Made by a program: the position numbers and the translations under genes. 64,000 bases of DNA from PALSA-660 sp036508875. Its GTDB lineage: Bacteria; Actinomycetota; Coriobacteriia; Anaerosomatales; PALSA-660. A model generated the notes under the pieces. The model was given only the letters and a program-made list of their open reading frames with translations. It was not told the DNA's origin and ran no database searches. Of this stretch, positions 29,274 through 38,154 are shown in pieces (position 1 is the stretch's first letter; each line of letters opens with the position of its first letter). The DNA lies in the NCBI GenBank assembly GCA_036508875.1, contig DATCGP010000034.1, positions 13,316 to 77,315 on the forward strand, in the 5' to 3' direction.

Positions 29274-30413
29274 CTACTTGGCCGCCTCCTTGTCGTGCAG
29301 GGAACAGTACGAAGTGCCGGGCTTCGCGCGGTTGCGGCAACGGACGCCGGACGCGGTGACGGCGCAGCAGCGGCCGTCGCCCTCGACGTGCTCTGTGTCG
29401 CCCGAATCCGGCGCGACGTCGGTAAGGCCCGACTCGAAGGCCTGGGAAGCGCTCTTGATGTCTATCCGCCAGCCCGTCAGCTTGGCGGCGAGGCGGGCGT
29501 TCTGACCCTCCTTGCCGATGGCGAGCGACAACTGGTCGTCCGGCACGATCACCGTGGCGCAGCGGTCCGAATCGCTGACGGTGACGCGGCTCACCTTGGC
29601 CGGCGAGAGTGCGTTGGCGACAAGCTGCGCCGGGTCGTCACTCCACGGCACGACGTCGATGCGCTCGCCCCGGAGCTCGGCCACGACCATGCGGACGCGG
29701 CTCCCCTTCGGGCCGACGCACGCGCCGACGGGATCGAGCCCGGGCTCGCGGCTCGACACGGCGATCTTGCTGCGCAGGCCCGGCTCGCGTGCCACGCTCT
29801 TGATCTCGACGATGCCGTCGTAGATCTCAGGCACCTCGAGTTCGAACAGGCGCTTCAGCAGGCCCGGATGGGTGCGCGACACAACGATCGACGGTTCCGT
29901 CGTCGTCTTGCGGACCTCGAGGATGTAGGCCTTGATCGGCTGGTTGTGGTCGTACCGCTCCGACGAGGGCTGCTCGGTGGGAGGCAGCAGCGCTTCGACG
30001 CCCTCGCGCAGCTTGATCAGCGTGTAGCGCGAGTCGGACTGCTGGACGCGTCCGGTGATCGACTCACCGATGCGGTCCTTGAACTCCTCGTAGATCTGCT
30101 CGCGCTCGGCCTCGCGGATCATGCCGACGATGACGCTCTTGACCGCCTGTGCGGCGGTGCGGGACACGTCCGCCGGCGTGACATCGACCTCGTCGAAGAT
30201 CGGCTCCTCCTCGGTGCCGCCGACGGGCACGAGCTCGAAGACCGAGATCTTGCCGGTCTCGCGGTCGAGCACGGCGCGGGTGTCGTTCTCGAGGTCGAGG
30301 ATCTTCTTGTAGGTGGCAGCGAGCGACCCCTCGAGCCTGTCGAGCATCGCGTACTCGTCGATGTTCTTCTCGCGCGCGAGCGCCTTGAGAGCTTCCATCA
30401 GCTCAGATGCCAT
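29274..30413 (-). CDS. nusA: Transcription factor NusA with C-terminal Cys/His tail
   Basis: A 379-residue NusA that binds RNA polymerase and nascent RNA to control pausing, termination and rRNA antitermination. The N-terminal polymerase-binding domain (1-110), S1 (about 118-185) and two KH domains (GPKGSRV at 234-240, IGKEGQNARLAAKL at 299-312) are intact. After the usual Gram-positive end near residue 330, a short tail contains C349, C350, C359, C370 and H373, spaced like a small zinc-binding knuckle (GVRCRNRAKPGTSYCSLH). It overlaps rimP by eleven bases. Confidence 0.95.
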   Translation of the reverse strand: MASELMEALKALAREKNIDEYAMLDRLEGSLAATYKKILDLENDTRAVLDRETGKISVFELVPVGGTEEEPIFDEVDVTPADVSRTAAQAVKSVIVGMIREAEREQIYEEFKDRIGESITGRVQQSDSRYTLIKLREGVEALLPPTEQPSSERYDHNQPIKAYILEVRKTTTEPSIVVSRTHPGLLKRLFELEVPEIYDGIVEIKSVAREPGLRSKIAVSSREPGLDPVGACVGPKGSRVRMVVAELRGERIDVVPWSDDPAQLVANALSPAKVSRVTVSDSDRCATVIVPDDQLSLAIGKEGQNARLAAKLTGWRIDIKSASQAFESGLTDVAPDSGDTEHVEGDGRCCAVTASGVRCRNRAKPGTSYCSLHDKEAAK

Positions 30414-30897
30414 CGTCGGCCGTCCCTTCCTTTGAGAAATCGAACGTGACGCGCAGTTTCGCGCGGGTGATGCTGTCGTGCGGGATCCGGACTATCGTCC
30501 CGTCGACCTCGAGGAGGACCTCGTCGCTGTCGACGCCGTGAAGCGTGCCGGTCAGGTGCTTGCGTCCGTCGATCTCGCGGGACAAGGTCACCTTCGCGTC
30601 GGACCCTGCGAAGCGGTCGAAGTCCGCGAGCTTGACGAGCGGCCGCTCGATGCCGGGCGACGACACCTCAAGGGTGTAGCCGTTCTCGAGTCCGGGGACC
30701 GGCTCGATCAGCTCGTCGATCCAGCGGTTCGACTCCGCGATCTGGTCGATAGTGATCCCGCCGTCGTGGTCGAGGTAGACCTGCACGAGCGGCTCCCGCC
30801 GCGTACCGGCCACGTCGAGGAGCACGAGCTCGAACTCGCGTTCTGTGGCGGCAGCGTCTAGCAACTCGGTCAGTCGTGCCTTCAGATCGTTTCCCAT
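30403..30897 (-). CDS. rimP: Ribosome maturation factor RimP
   Basis: A 164-residue 30S assembly factor needed for efficient binding of S12 and other late proteins. The two-domain pattern is clear: VQVYLDHDGGITIDQIAESNRWI with LEVSSPGIERPL, then an SH3-like C-terminal domain (GTLHGVDSDEVLLEVDGT). I chose ATG 30897 because AAGGAGG lies seven bases upstream; an earlier in-frame codon would place the ribosome site inside the gene. It opens the rimP-nusA-ylxR-infB-rbfA-nrnA-truB-ribF operon. Confidence 0.95.
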   Translation of the reverse strand: MGNDLKARLTELLDAAATEREFELVLLDVAGTRREPLVQVYLDHDGGITIDQIAESNRWIDELIEPVPGLENGYTLEVSSPGIERPLVKLADFDRFAGSDAKVTLSREIDGRKHLTGTLHGVDSDEVLLEVDGTIVRIPHDSITRAKLRVTFDFSKEGTADDGI

Positions 30898-31003
30898 GCC
30901 CGTACCTCCTTCCACAACAAAAGAAGCGGGGGTCAGCCCACTTCAAACGGCCCATCGATCGGTTTCCGTACGCGCTCCGCATCCTACCACAGGAAGCGCC
31001 GAT

Positions 31004-31030
31004 CACGGAAGCGCAGCGAGCGCTCCCGTG
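31004..31030 (-). terminator. Hairpin between proS and rimP
   Basis: On the minus strand CACGGGAGCGC and GCGCTTCCGTG pair over 11 positions (one G-U) around a 5-base loop, 25 bases after the proS stop. No U-tract follows. It probably ends the proS transcript or marks a processing point before the rimP-nusA operon. Confidence 0.5.
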
Positions 31031-31054
31031 AGGCAGACCACGGTTGCGTGACCG

Positions 31055-32797
31055 TCAGGGGTGCAGCGTCAGCGGCCCCAGCGCGGCCTTCGCGTCGGCG
31101 ACCGCCTTGGTGACGTGGGTGACGACCTCGGCAAGCGGGATCGTGATCCGCTCGCCCGTTGCGCGGTCTTTGAGCTCGACGACGCCCTCGGCGAGGCCGC
31201 GCTTCCCGACAACGACCTGGAACGGCCAGCCGATCAGGTCCGCGTCGGCGAACTTGACGCCCGCGCGCTCGTCACGGTCGTCGAGCACCGTCTCGACCCC
31301 GGCCGCGGCCAGCTCGCGCCAGATGCGCTCCCCCACCTCGAAGACCTCGCCGTCGGCCATCAGCGGCAGAACGGCGACCTCGAGCGGAGCGACCGTGACC
31401 GGCCACGCGACACCCGCATCGTCGTAGTTCTGCTCGATGACAGCTGCGAGCGACCGAGACACGCCGACGCCATAGCAGCCCATCAGGAACGGCTTCTCGA
31501 TACCGTCCTCGTCCGAGAACGTCGCTCCCATGGAGATGGAGTAGCGCGTCCCGAGCTGGAAGACCTGGCTGACCTCGATGCCGCGCGCGCCTTTCAGCAC
31601 ACCGCCGCATACCGGACATCCATCACCGGGCTCGGCCACGACGAGGTCGGCCCACTGCGCGACCTGGAAGTCGCGTCCCGGCTGCGCGTCGACGAAGTGA
31701 AAGTCGTTGTCGTTGGCGCCCACGCCCCAGGCGACGTCCCCCTCGAGAGAGCGGTCTGCGACCACGAGCGTGCCTTCGGGCGGGGCTATCGGTCCCAGCG
31801 ACCCTTTCGGGATGCCGTACTTCGCGAAGTCCTCCTCGTCCAACAGCACCGCCCCCGGGACCGCCCACGCTGCCTTCACCGAGTTGAGCTCGCGGTCGCC
31901 CGGCACGCAGAAGTAGACGAGTCGCCCATCTTCGGTCTTGGCGGCCATCGTCTTGACGGTGTCGTGGGCCCCGACCCCGAGGAATCCGGCCAACTCCGCG
32001 ATCGTGCGTATGTCCGGGGTGTGGACCTTCCGCAGCGCTCCCGGCTCGGACACGGAGGGATGCCGCGGCACCACGGTCGAAGCGGCCTCGACGTTCGCCG
32101 CGTAGCCGCAATCGCAGTAGACGAGAGCGGCCTCGCCGGAATCCGCGAGCGCCATGAACTCGGTGGTGACCTTGCCGCCGATCTGTCCCGACTCTGCCTC
32201 GACCGGACGGAACTTCAGCCCGAGCCGCTCGCATATGCGCGCGTACGCGCGGCTCATCGCATCGTAGTGCTCCTGCAGCGATTCCTGCGTCGCGTGGAAG
32301 GAGTATCCGTCCTTCATGATGAACTCGCGCCCGCGGAGGAGTCCGAAACGCGGCCGAACCTCGTCGCGGAACTTGACCTGGATCTGGTAGAGCGACAGCG
32401 GCAGCTCCTTGTAGGAGCGCACCTCGTGCCGCACTAGCGAGGTGATGAGCTCCTCGTGCGTGGGCCCGAGGCAGAAGTCGCGCCCGTGCCGGTCCTTGAA
32501 ACGCATGAGCTCGGGACCGTACAGCTCCCAGCGGCCGGACTCCTGCCACAGCTCGGCAGGCTGCATCGCCGGCATCAGAATCTCCTGCGAGCCGATCGTG
32601 TCCATCTCCTCGCGCACGATCTGCTCGATCTTGTGCAAGCTGCGCCACCCGAGCGGCAGGAACGAGTAGACGCCGGCCGCGGCCTTGCGGATCATCCCGG
32701 CCCGCAGGAGCACTCGATGGGAAGCGAGGTCCGCCTCGGCGGGCTCCTCTTTCAGAGTGGGCGCGTATAGCGTGCTCATGCGGAGTGCTACGGACAT
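31055..32797 (-). CDS. proS: Prolyl-tRNA synthetase
   Basis: A 580-residue class II synthetase of the bacterial type. The catalytic core holds GPTHEE, PRFGLLRGREFIMKDGYSF and MGCYGVGVSRSLAAVIEQ; the YbaK-like editing insertion that clears Ala-tRNAPro lies between about residues 235 and 385, with a cysteine pair (YCDCGYAANVEAA) just before it. The anticodon-binding domain follows. I chose ATG 32797, where the family similarity begins; the frame is open for 85 codons further, but that stretch overlaps a strong hairpin and resembles no protein. Confidence 0.96.
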   Translation of the reverse strand: MSVALRMSTLYAPTLKEEPAEADLASHRVLLRAGMIRKAAAGVYSFLPLGWRSLHKIEQIVREEMDTIGSQEILMPAMQPAELWQESGRWELYGPELMRFKDRHGRDFCLGPTHEELITSLVRHEVRSYKELPLSLYQIQVKFRDEVRPRFGLLRGREFIMKDGYSFHATQESLQEHYDAMSRAYARICERLGLKFRPVEAESGQIGGKVTTEFMALADSGEAALVYCDCGYAANVEAASTVVPRHPSVSEPGALRKVHTPDIRTIAELAGFLGVGAHDTVKTMAAKTEDGRLVYFCVPGDRELNSVKAAWAVPGAVLLDEEDFAKYGIPKGSLGPIAPPEGTLVVADRSLEGDVAWGVGANDNDFHFVDAQPGRDFQVAQWADLVVAEPGDGCPVCGGVLKGARGIEVSQVFQLGTRYSISMGATFSDEDGIEKPFLMGCYGVGVSRSLAAVIEQNYDDAGVAWPVTVAPLEVAVLPLMADGEVFEVGERIWRELAAAGVETVLDDRDERAGVKFADADLIGWPFQVVVGKRGLAEGVVELKDRATGERITIPLAEVVTHVTKAVADAKAALGPLTLHP

Positions 32798-32874
32798 GCG
32801 ATGCCTGCCTTCGGGACTCGTGCGTGCGGCCGCGCCCGCGCGAGCGGGCGTATGCAGCAGGATAGACGACGGAA

Positions 32875-32903
32875 GGCCGCGGAGGGAACTTCCCTCCGCG
32901 GCC
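32875..32903 (-). terminator. Strong terminator hairpin after the MFS transporter gene
   Basis: A perfect 14-bp inverted repeat (arms 32875-32888 and 32890-32903, outer bases GGCCGCGG) with a single central base, 34 bases after the transporter stop. On the minus strand it is followed by a pyrimidine-rich TTCCGTCGTCTATCC. It should separate the transporter from proS. Confidence 0.75.
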
Positions 32904-32936
32904 CGAGCGCGCGTTGCGAGTCGTCCGTTGCGAGCG

Positions 32937-34343
32937 CTACGCGTCCTTGAGTGCGGGATGCTTGACGAAGGCGACGATGGCGGTCGCCACGAGGAGCAGT
33001 GCCGCTGCGACCCAGAAGGCCACGTTGAAGCTTCCGAAGACGTCCTTCGCAAACCCGGAGCCGAGCGACCCGAGCACGCCGCCCGCGCCCCATGCGGTGA
33101 ATACGAGGCCGTAGTTGACGCCGCTGTTCTTAGTGCCGAAGAAGTCGTAGGTCATCGCGGGGAACAGCGTGAGGTTCGCGCCGTACATCGCGCCGACGAA
33201 CGCGGCGACCACGAGGAGCAGGGTGAAGTCGGTCACGATGCCGCTGCCGAGCAGCGCCATGAGGGCGGCCTGCAGTACGAACACGCCCATCATGGTCTGG
33301 TTACGGCCGATCCGGTCGGAGATGATCCCGGTGATCGGGCGTCCGGCCCCGTTGCCGACACCGAGCGCCATGACGAAGGTGAACGTGGCGCCGGCCCTGG
33401 CGACCCAGTCGAAGCTGCCGCCCTTGAACCCGGTCGTGATGGAGGTCAGCTGCGTCATGACCGGGCCGATCGTGGTCGCGTACTTCGCGATGATCCCGAC
33501 GACCATGAGCCCGGCACCCGCTGCGAACGCGTACATCAGCCAGATCATGTAGAACTGCGGGGTACGGACCATCTGCTGCCACGTGTAGTCGCGCGCGGCG
33601 GCCTTGGTCTGGTTCGAGTGGTGGATGACGCGGGTGTCCGGCTCCGGCACGTAGTCCGCAGGCGGGTCCTTGAGCAGCTGCGCGAACGCGAGGATCGCGA
33701 CGAGGAAGCCGACGCCGAGCCACAGGAACGTGGTGTTGAGCCCCTGCGTCGCCAGCAGGTTGCCCGTCAGCGGCGCGGTGTAGACCGACGCCAGGCCGAA
33801 GCCCGCAACGACGGTGCCGGAGATCAGGCCCTTCTTGGTGGGCGCGAACCACTTCACGGCAGCCGGCGTTGCGGCCGCATAGGCGAAGCCGATGCCGGCG
33901 CCGGTCAGGACGCCGAAGCCGATCGCAAGCCATGGCAGCGAGGCGCCCACCGCCGGCAGAGCGGCCTTGGCCTGAGCGACCGCGGTCGGATCGGCGGGAG
34001 CAAGCTTCAGCGCGGCCGCGTATGCGTCCCCGGCGGCCTTGCTGACCGCAGGCGCCATGGCAGCGATGACCATGCCCACACCCACGAGGGCGCCGCCGAT
34101 CGAAGCCGTGACGCGGGGGCCGATCTTGTCCTGCAGACGGCCGGCGAAAACCATCATCAGCCCGAACATGCCGAGGGCGATCGCGTACGGCGTGAGTGCC
34201 TCAGCGGCCGTCCAGCCCATCCTGCCCGTGAGCTCGCTCGTGAACATGCTCCAGGTATAGAGCACGCCGAGACACAGGTTGATGCCGAGCCCTGCGAGGA
34301 CGACCACGCGGCCCATCGAACTCGGCGCCTTCGCTCCAGCCAT
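32937..34343 (-). CDS. OFA-family MFS transporter (oxalate/formate antiporter type)
   Basis: A 468-residue major-facilitator protein with about twelve membrane helices. It resembles the OFA subfamily, which includes the oxalate:formate antiporter OxlT: the opening GLGINLCLGVLYTWSMF, AGRLQDKIGPRVTASIGG between helices 2 and 3, and FPAMTYDFFGTKNSGVNYG late in the protein are typical. The substrate cannot be fixed from sequence; small carboxylates are the family norm. The ATG at 34343 has GAGGTGG upstream. It has its own terminator and no metabolic link to ispG or proS, so it looks like an inserted single-gene unit. Confidence 0.88.
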   Translation of the reverse strand: MAGAKAPSSMGRVVVLAGLGINLCLGVLYTWSMFTSELTGRMGWTAAEALTPYAIALGMFGLMMVFAGRLQDKIGPRVTASIGGALVGVGMVIAAMAPAVSKAAGDAYAAALKLAPADPTAVAQAKAALPAVGASLPWLAIGFGVLTGAGIGFAYAAATPAAVKWFAPTKKGLISGTVVAGFGLASVYTAPLTGNLLATQGLNTTFLWLGVGFLVAILAFAQLLKDPPADYVPEPDTRVIHHSNQTKAAARDYTWQQMVRTPQFYMIWLMYAFAAGAGLMVVGIIAKYATTIGPVMTQLTSITTGFKGGSFDWVARAGATFTFVMALGVGNGAGRPITGIISDRIGRNQTMMGVFVLQAALMALLGSGIVTDFTLLLVVAAFVGAMYGANLTLFPAMTYDFFGTKNSGVNYGLVFTAWGAGGVLGSLGSGFAKDVFGSFNVAFWVAAALLLVATAIVAFVKHPALKDA

Positions 34344-34370
34344 CTTAAGACCACCACCTCTCCGTATCGA

Positions 34371-34392
34371 CCGGGACGCGCGTCGCGCCCGG
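34371..34392 (-). terminator. Hairpin between ispG and the MFS transporter
   Basis: CCGGG and CCCGG, then CGCG and CGCG, pair with one bulged base around a 3-base loop. It lies 28 bases before the transporter start and 132 bases after ispG. It may end the long rpsB-to-ispG transcript or belong to the transporter leader. Confidence 0.35.
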
Positions 34393-34523
34393 ATCCCTTA
34401 CCCGTGGTCAAGTCTGCGTGGGGGGAAGGCGACAGGGAACGCGAGTCACGCCGACGACACCGCATCGGGTGTGAGCGGCGGAGTGGTGTCGGTGAGTGGC
34501 TGGGCCGGTTCGGGCCCCGTGCG

Positions 34524-35588
34524 TCAGGCCGGCAGCGACAGGCTCGCGATCTCGGCCATCAGCGCGTCGACGATCTCCGCCTCCGGGACCTTCCGGACGA
34601 TCTGGCCTTTGGCGAAGATGACCCCGACGCCGCGGCCGGCCGCGACCCCTATATCCGCGTCGCGACTCTCGCCGGGACCGTTCACGACGCAACCCATGAC
34701 CGCGACCTTGATCGGAGTGCGGATGTCGCGAAGGCGGCGCCCGATCTCCTCAGCGATGGGGATCAGGTCCACCTCGCAACGGCCGCACGTCGGGCAGCTG
34801 ACCAGTTCCGGGGAGCGCCTGCGAAGGTCCAGCGATGCGAGGATGTCCCACGCGACCGCGATCTCCTCGACCGGGTCGGCCGTCAGCGAGACCCTGATGG
34901 TGTCACCGATCCCCTCATTGAGCAGGACCCCCAGGCCGACGGCGGACTTGACCGTGCCGCCCATGAGCGTTCCCGCCTCGGTGACCCCGAGGTGGAGCGG
35001 GCAGTCCAGCACTTCCCCCAGCTTGCGGTACGCCTCGATGATCACGGGTACGGAACTCGCCTTCGCCGAGACGACCACGTCGGTGAAGCCCCGGCCGGTA
35101 GCGTGCTCGGTGAACGACACGGCGCTGGCGACGAGCTTGTCGGCGAGCGGCCAGTCGAGGTCGGCATATTCGGCGGCGAGCGACCCGGCGTTGACCCCGA
35201 TGCGGACCGGGATGCCCGCCTCCCCCGCCGCATCCAGCACCGCGTCGAACCGCTCGACGGATCCGATGTTGCCCGGGTTCACACGGAGCTTGGAGGCTCC
35301 CCGCCGCGTCGCCTCGATAGCCAGCCGGTAGTCGAAGTGGACGTCGGCCACCACGGGCAGGGACGATCCCGCGCAGATCCTCTCGAAGCCATCGAGCGCG
35401 TCTGCGTGCGGGATGGCGACGCGCACGATCTCGCAGCCGGCGTCCGCGAGTCGCGCGATCTGCGCGAGAGTGGCCGAGGCATCGCGGGTGTCGGTGTTCG
35501 TCATCGACTGGACCGCGACAGGCGCGCTCCCGCCGATCGGGATGCCGCCGACGAGCACGGGGACGGAACTCCGGCGTGGTGCGGTCAA
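34524..35588 (-). CDS. ispG: 4-hydroxy-3-methylbut-2-enyl diphosphate synthase (IspG/GcpE)
   Basis: A 354-residue iron-sulfur enzyme of the MEP isoprenoid pathway. Family motifs are GGIPIGGSAPVAVQSMTNTDT at the start, and the [4Fe-4S] ligands in SCPTCGRCEVDL and GCVVNGPGE. I prefer TTG 35588 as start because AAGGAG lies eight bases upstream; a GTG six codons earlier has no ribosome site. The protein is the compact two-domain bacterial form. It follows rseP and dxr, so two MEP-pathway steps share the cluster. Confidence 0.94.
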   Translation of the reverse strand: MTAPRRSSVPVLVGGIPIGGSAPVAVQSMTNTDTRDASATLAQIARLADAGCEIVRVAIPHADALDGFERICAGSSLPVVADVHFDYRLAIEATRRGASKLRVNPGNIGSVERFDAVLDAAGEAGIPVRIGVNAGSLAAEYADLDWPLADKLVASAVSFTEHATGRGFTDVVVSAKASSVPVIIEAYRKLGEVLDCPLHLGVTEAGTLMGGTVKSAVGLGVLLNEGIGDTIRVSLTADPVEEIAVAWDILASLDLRRRSPELVSCPTCGRCEVDLIPIAEEIGRRLRDIRTPIKVAVMGCVVNGPGESRDADIGVAAGRGVGVIFAKGQIVRKVPEAEIVDALMAEIASLSLPA

Positions 35589-35628
35589 GGCGACGGCTCC
35601 TTGCACTTCGGGACACGCACCCTGAGGC

Positions 35629-36909
35629 TCAGCCCCGGATGACGTAACGGACGACGTCAGCGTACATCAGGTAGAAGATCAGCGAGAACAGCAGCAGCGT
35701 GCCCGCGGCGGAGAACGCCAAGGACACCCCGCGGGGGATGCTCCTGCGGAACAGACGCTCGCCGAGCTCCACGGCGATCTTCCCGCCGTCGAGCGGCGGG
35801 ATCGGCAACATGTTCATGATCCCGAGCGAGAGGCTGAGGAGGGCGACCAGCCACGCGTACGCGAGCGGCCCCTCCTTGGCGGCGCTCGCGACCTCGTACG
35901 AGATGCCGACGATGCTGCGGGCGTTCTGGATCGAGGAGGAGAACGTCGCAGGGTTGAAGAACTGGCCGATGGCGACGAAGACCGCACCGGTCATGGAGAC
36001 GGACTCGCCTACAGCGTCGGTAAGCGACATCGGCACGTCGACCGAACGGGACGTGAGCCCGAGGAACGTCCCTCCCCCGCCGAGCGCGGACGGGCTGATC
36101 CCGAGAGTGACCTGAGCGCCGTCGCGGACCACCGTCATGGTGACGCTCTCGTTCGGGACGGCGACGGCCAGATCCGCCTTCAGGTCGGTCCAGGCCTGCA
36201 CCGGCTTGCCGTCGAAGGCCACGACCCGGTCGCCCGCGCGCAGGTCGGCCAGCGAGGCCGGGCTCGCGGCGGCCACACCGGCCACGGTCGTCGTCGCCGT
36301 CGGGACACCTGCGATCGTGAGGGCCGCGGTCAGTATGACGATGGCGCTCAGGATGTTCACTAGGACGCCCATCGCGAGTACCGTCACCCGCTTCCACGTG
36401 GGCAGACCGCGATACACACTCGACCGGACCCTTGTCAGAAGGGCCTCGTCGTCTTCACCGGCAGCGTGCGACACCAGCGGCACGAAATCGGCAGCGTCGC
36501 GGACCGCTTCGATGGCGCCGTAGTCCTCAAGGGTGGCGAGGAGGCCGGCGGCGCGGTCCTGCGCGGTGTGCAGTTGGGCGGCCAGCTCTGCTGCGTCCGT
36601 CCTGCCGCGTCTGACCAGTACGCCGAGGGCGGCGCCGAGAAGCTCGTCCTCGTGGCCGGGCTCCATGCCCGCGATCCGGACGTAGCCGCCGAGCGGAAGG
36701 ATCGTGATGCCGTAGCGGATGCCCGTCCGCTTGGAGCGCCACTTCAGCCCGGGAGACGGAAGACCGAGCATGAACTCGTGGACCTTCACCCCGAAGGCGC
36801 GCGCGGTGAGGAAGTGCCCGCCTTCGTGGAGGACTATCAGGAGCGAGAACGTGATGACGCCCCAGAAGATGGCCGACGCGCCGCTGGGGAGGTTCGTGAG
36901 CGATGTCAT
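35629..36909 (-). CDS. rseP: Site-2 protease family membrane zinc metalloprotease (RseP-like) with inserted domain
   Basis: A 426-residue intramembrane protease of the RseP/RasP type that cuts membrane-bound anti-sigma factors or signal-peptide remnants. The active-site HEGGH is at 28-32, the second motif PPLDGG at 371-376, and a PDZ domain lies at about 205-270. Between GYVRIAGMEPG (to 85) and TWKRVTVLAMG (from 171) there is an extra, mostly helical segment of about 80 residues (AALGVLVRRGRTDAAELAAQL and on) not found in the standard enzyme. It lies between dxr and ispG, its usual place. Confidence 0.9.
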   Translation of the reverse strand: MTSLTNLPSGASAIFWGVITFSLLIVLHEGGHFLTARAFGVKVHEFMLGLPSPGLKWRSKRTGIRYGITILPLGGYVRIAGMEPGHEDELLGAALGVLVRRGRTDAAELAAQLHTAQDRAAGLLATLEDYGAIEAVRDAADFVPLVSHAAGEDDEALLTRVRSSVYRGLPTWKRVTVLAMGVLVNILSAIVILTAALTIAGVPTATTTVAGVAAASPASLADLRAGDRVVAFDGKPVQAWTDLKADLAVAVPNESVTMTVVRDGAQVTLGISPSALGGGGTFLGLTSRSVDVPMSLTDAVGESVSMTGAVFVAIGQFFNPATFSSSIQNARSIVGISYEVASAAKEGPLAYAWLVALLSLSLGIMNMLPIPPLDGGKIAVELGERLFRRSIPRGVSLAFSAAGTLLLFSLIFYLMYADVVRYVIRG

Positions 36910-37002
36910 AGGTGACCTCGTGTGCCTTTCGGTGCCGCAAGGGCCACGGGCGGCCCGTTCAGGGTTGGCAGAGCAAGGGCATTGCCACTCTCCGGTCCGG
37001 CC

Positions 37003-38154
37003 CTAGCGAGCGCGCAGCAGCTCTGCCGCGCGAGCCCGCGCACGTGCATCGGCCTCCTCGAGCTGGTCGAACGACTCGACCCTCTCGGTGGAATGTTCCT
37101 CAACGACTTGGGAAACGATCGCGTCGATGTCGAGGAACGTTGCCGAGCCGTCGAGGAACGCTGCCACAGCGACCTCGTTGGCGGCGTTCATCGCAGCCGG
37201 CAGGGTGCCTCCCACTCGGCCGGCCTCCAGGGCGATCCGCAGGCAGCGGAACGTGTCCATGTCGACCGGCTCGAAATCGAGAGAACCGATCGCCGTGAAG
37301 TCGAGCGGCGGTGCGGGCGCATCCCAGCGGTCCGGGTGTGACAGCGCGTACTGGATGGGGACTCGCATGTCCGCGGCCCCGAGATGGGCCTTCACGGAGC
37401 CGTCCGAGAACTCCACCATCGAGTGCACCGTCGACTGACGATGGACGACGATCCGGATGCGGTCGTATGGCGCCGCGAAGAGATGGTGCGCCTCGATCAC
37501 CTCGAGACCTTTGTTCATGAGCGTGGCCGAGTCGATGGTGATCTTGGGGCCCATGGTCCACCTGGGATGCGCGAGGGCCTGCTCGACCGTGACGGTGGTA
37601 AGGCGCGCGCGGTCCCAACCGCGGAACGGCCCGCCCGATGCGGTGAGCCAGATCTGCTGCATGCGCGCGGCCGGCTCGCCCCACAGGCACTGGAAGATCG
37701 CGGAGTGCTCGGAGTCGACCGGCAGCATCTGCCCAGGTGAGGCGAGCGGCATGAGCAGCTCGCCGCCGACCACGAGCGATTCCTTGTTCGCCAGTGCGAG
37801 GCGCGAGCCTGAGCGCAGCGCCGCCTCGGAAGCGCGGAGGCCGGCCGCGCCGACCATGGCGTTCACGACCACGTCAGCGCCGGCCGAGGCGAGGTCCGTC
37901 ACCGCTGCGGAACCGGTGCGGCAACGCACGCCGGCGGGCAGGTCGGCGGCCGCGGGCGCGAAGCGCTCGTCGGCGATCGCGCACTCCCTGACTCCGAGGG
38001 CCTTGGCCTGCTCCATGAGTGCGGAGATGTTCCGGTTGGCGGCCAGCGAGACGATCTTGACCTTGTCCGGGTGGCGGAGCGCCACGTCGATGGTCTGCCG
38101 TCCGATCGACCCGGTGGAGCCGAGCAGTGCGACGGTGAGCGGCCCGCCGGTCAC
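37003..38154 (-). CDS. dxr: 1-deoxy-D-xylulose-5-phosphate reductoisomerase
   Basis: A 383-residue NADPH-dependent enzyme that makes 2-C-methyl-D-erythritol 4-phosphate in the MEP pathway. The nucleotide loop LLGSTGSIGRQT is near the N-terminus, NKESLVVGG and PVDSEHSAIFQCL form the metal and substrate site, and ATLMNKGLEVIEAHHLF is the flexible active-site region. The GTG at 38154 overlaps the cdsA stop as GTGA. About 100 further upstream codons are open, but they are cdsA read in another frame. Confidence 0.96.
   Translation of the reverse strand: MTGGPLTVALLGSTGSIGRQTIDVALRHPDKVKIVSLAANRNISALMEQAKALGVRECAIADERFAPAAADLPAGVRCRTGSAAVTDLASAGADVVVNAMVGAAGLRASEAALRSGSRLALANKESLVVGGELLMPLASPGQMLPVDSEHSAIFQCLWGEPAARMQQIWLTASGGPFRGWDRARLTTVTVEQALAHPRWTMGPKITIDSATLMNKGLEVIEAHHLFAAPYDRIRIVVHRQSTVHSMVEFSDGSVKAHLGAADMRVPIQYALSHPDRWDAPAPPLDFTAIGSLDFEPVDMDTFRCLRIALEAGRVGGTLPAAMNAANEVAVAAFLDGSATFLDIDAIVSQVVEEHSTERVESFDQLEEADARARARAAELLRAR

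Noticed and set aside
30898..31054. A T-box or other tRNA-sensing leader in the proS/rimP gap
   Set aside because: The gap follows proS rather than preceding it, and no T-box sequence or specifier loop is seen; only a hairpin is present.
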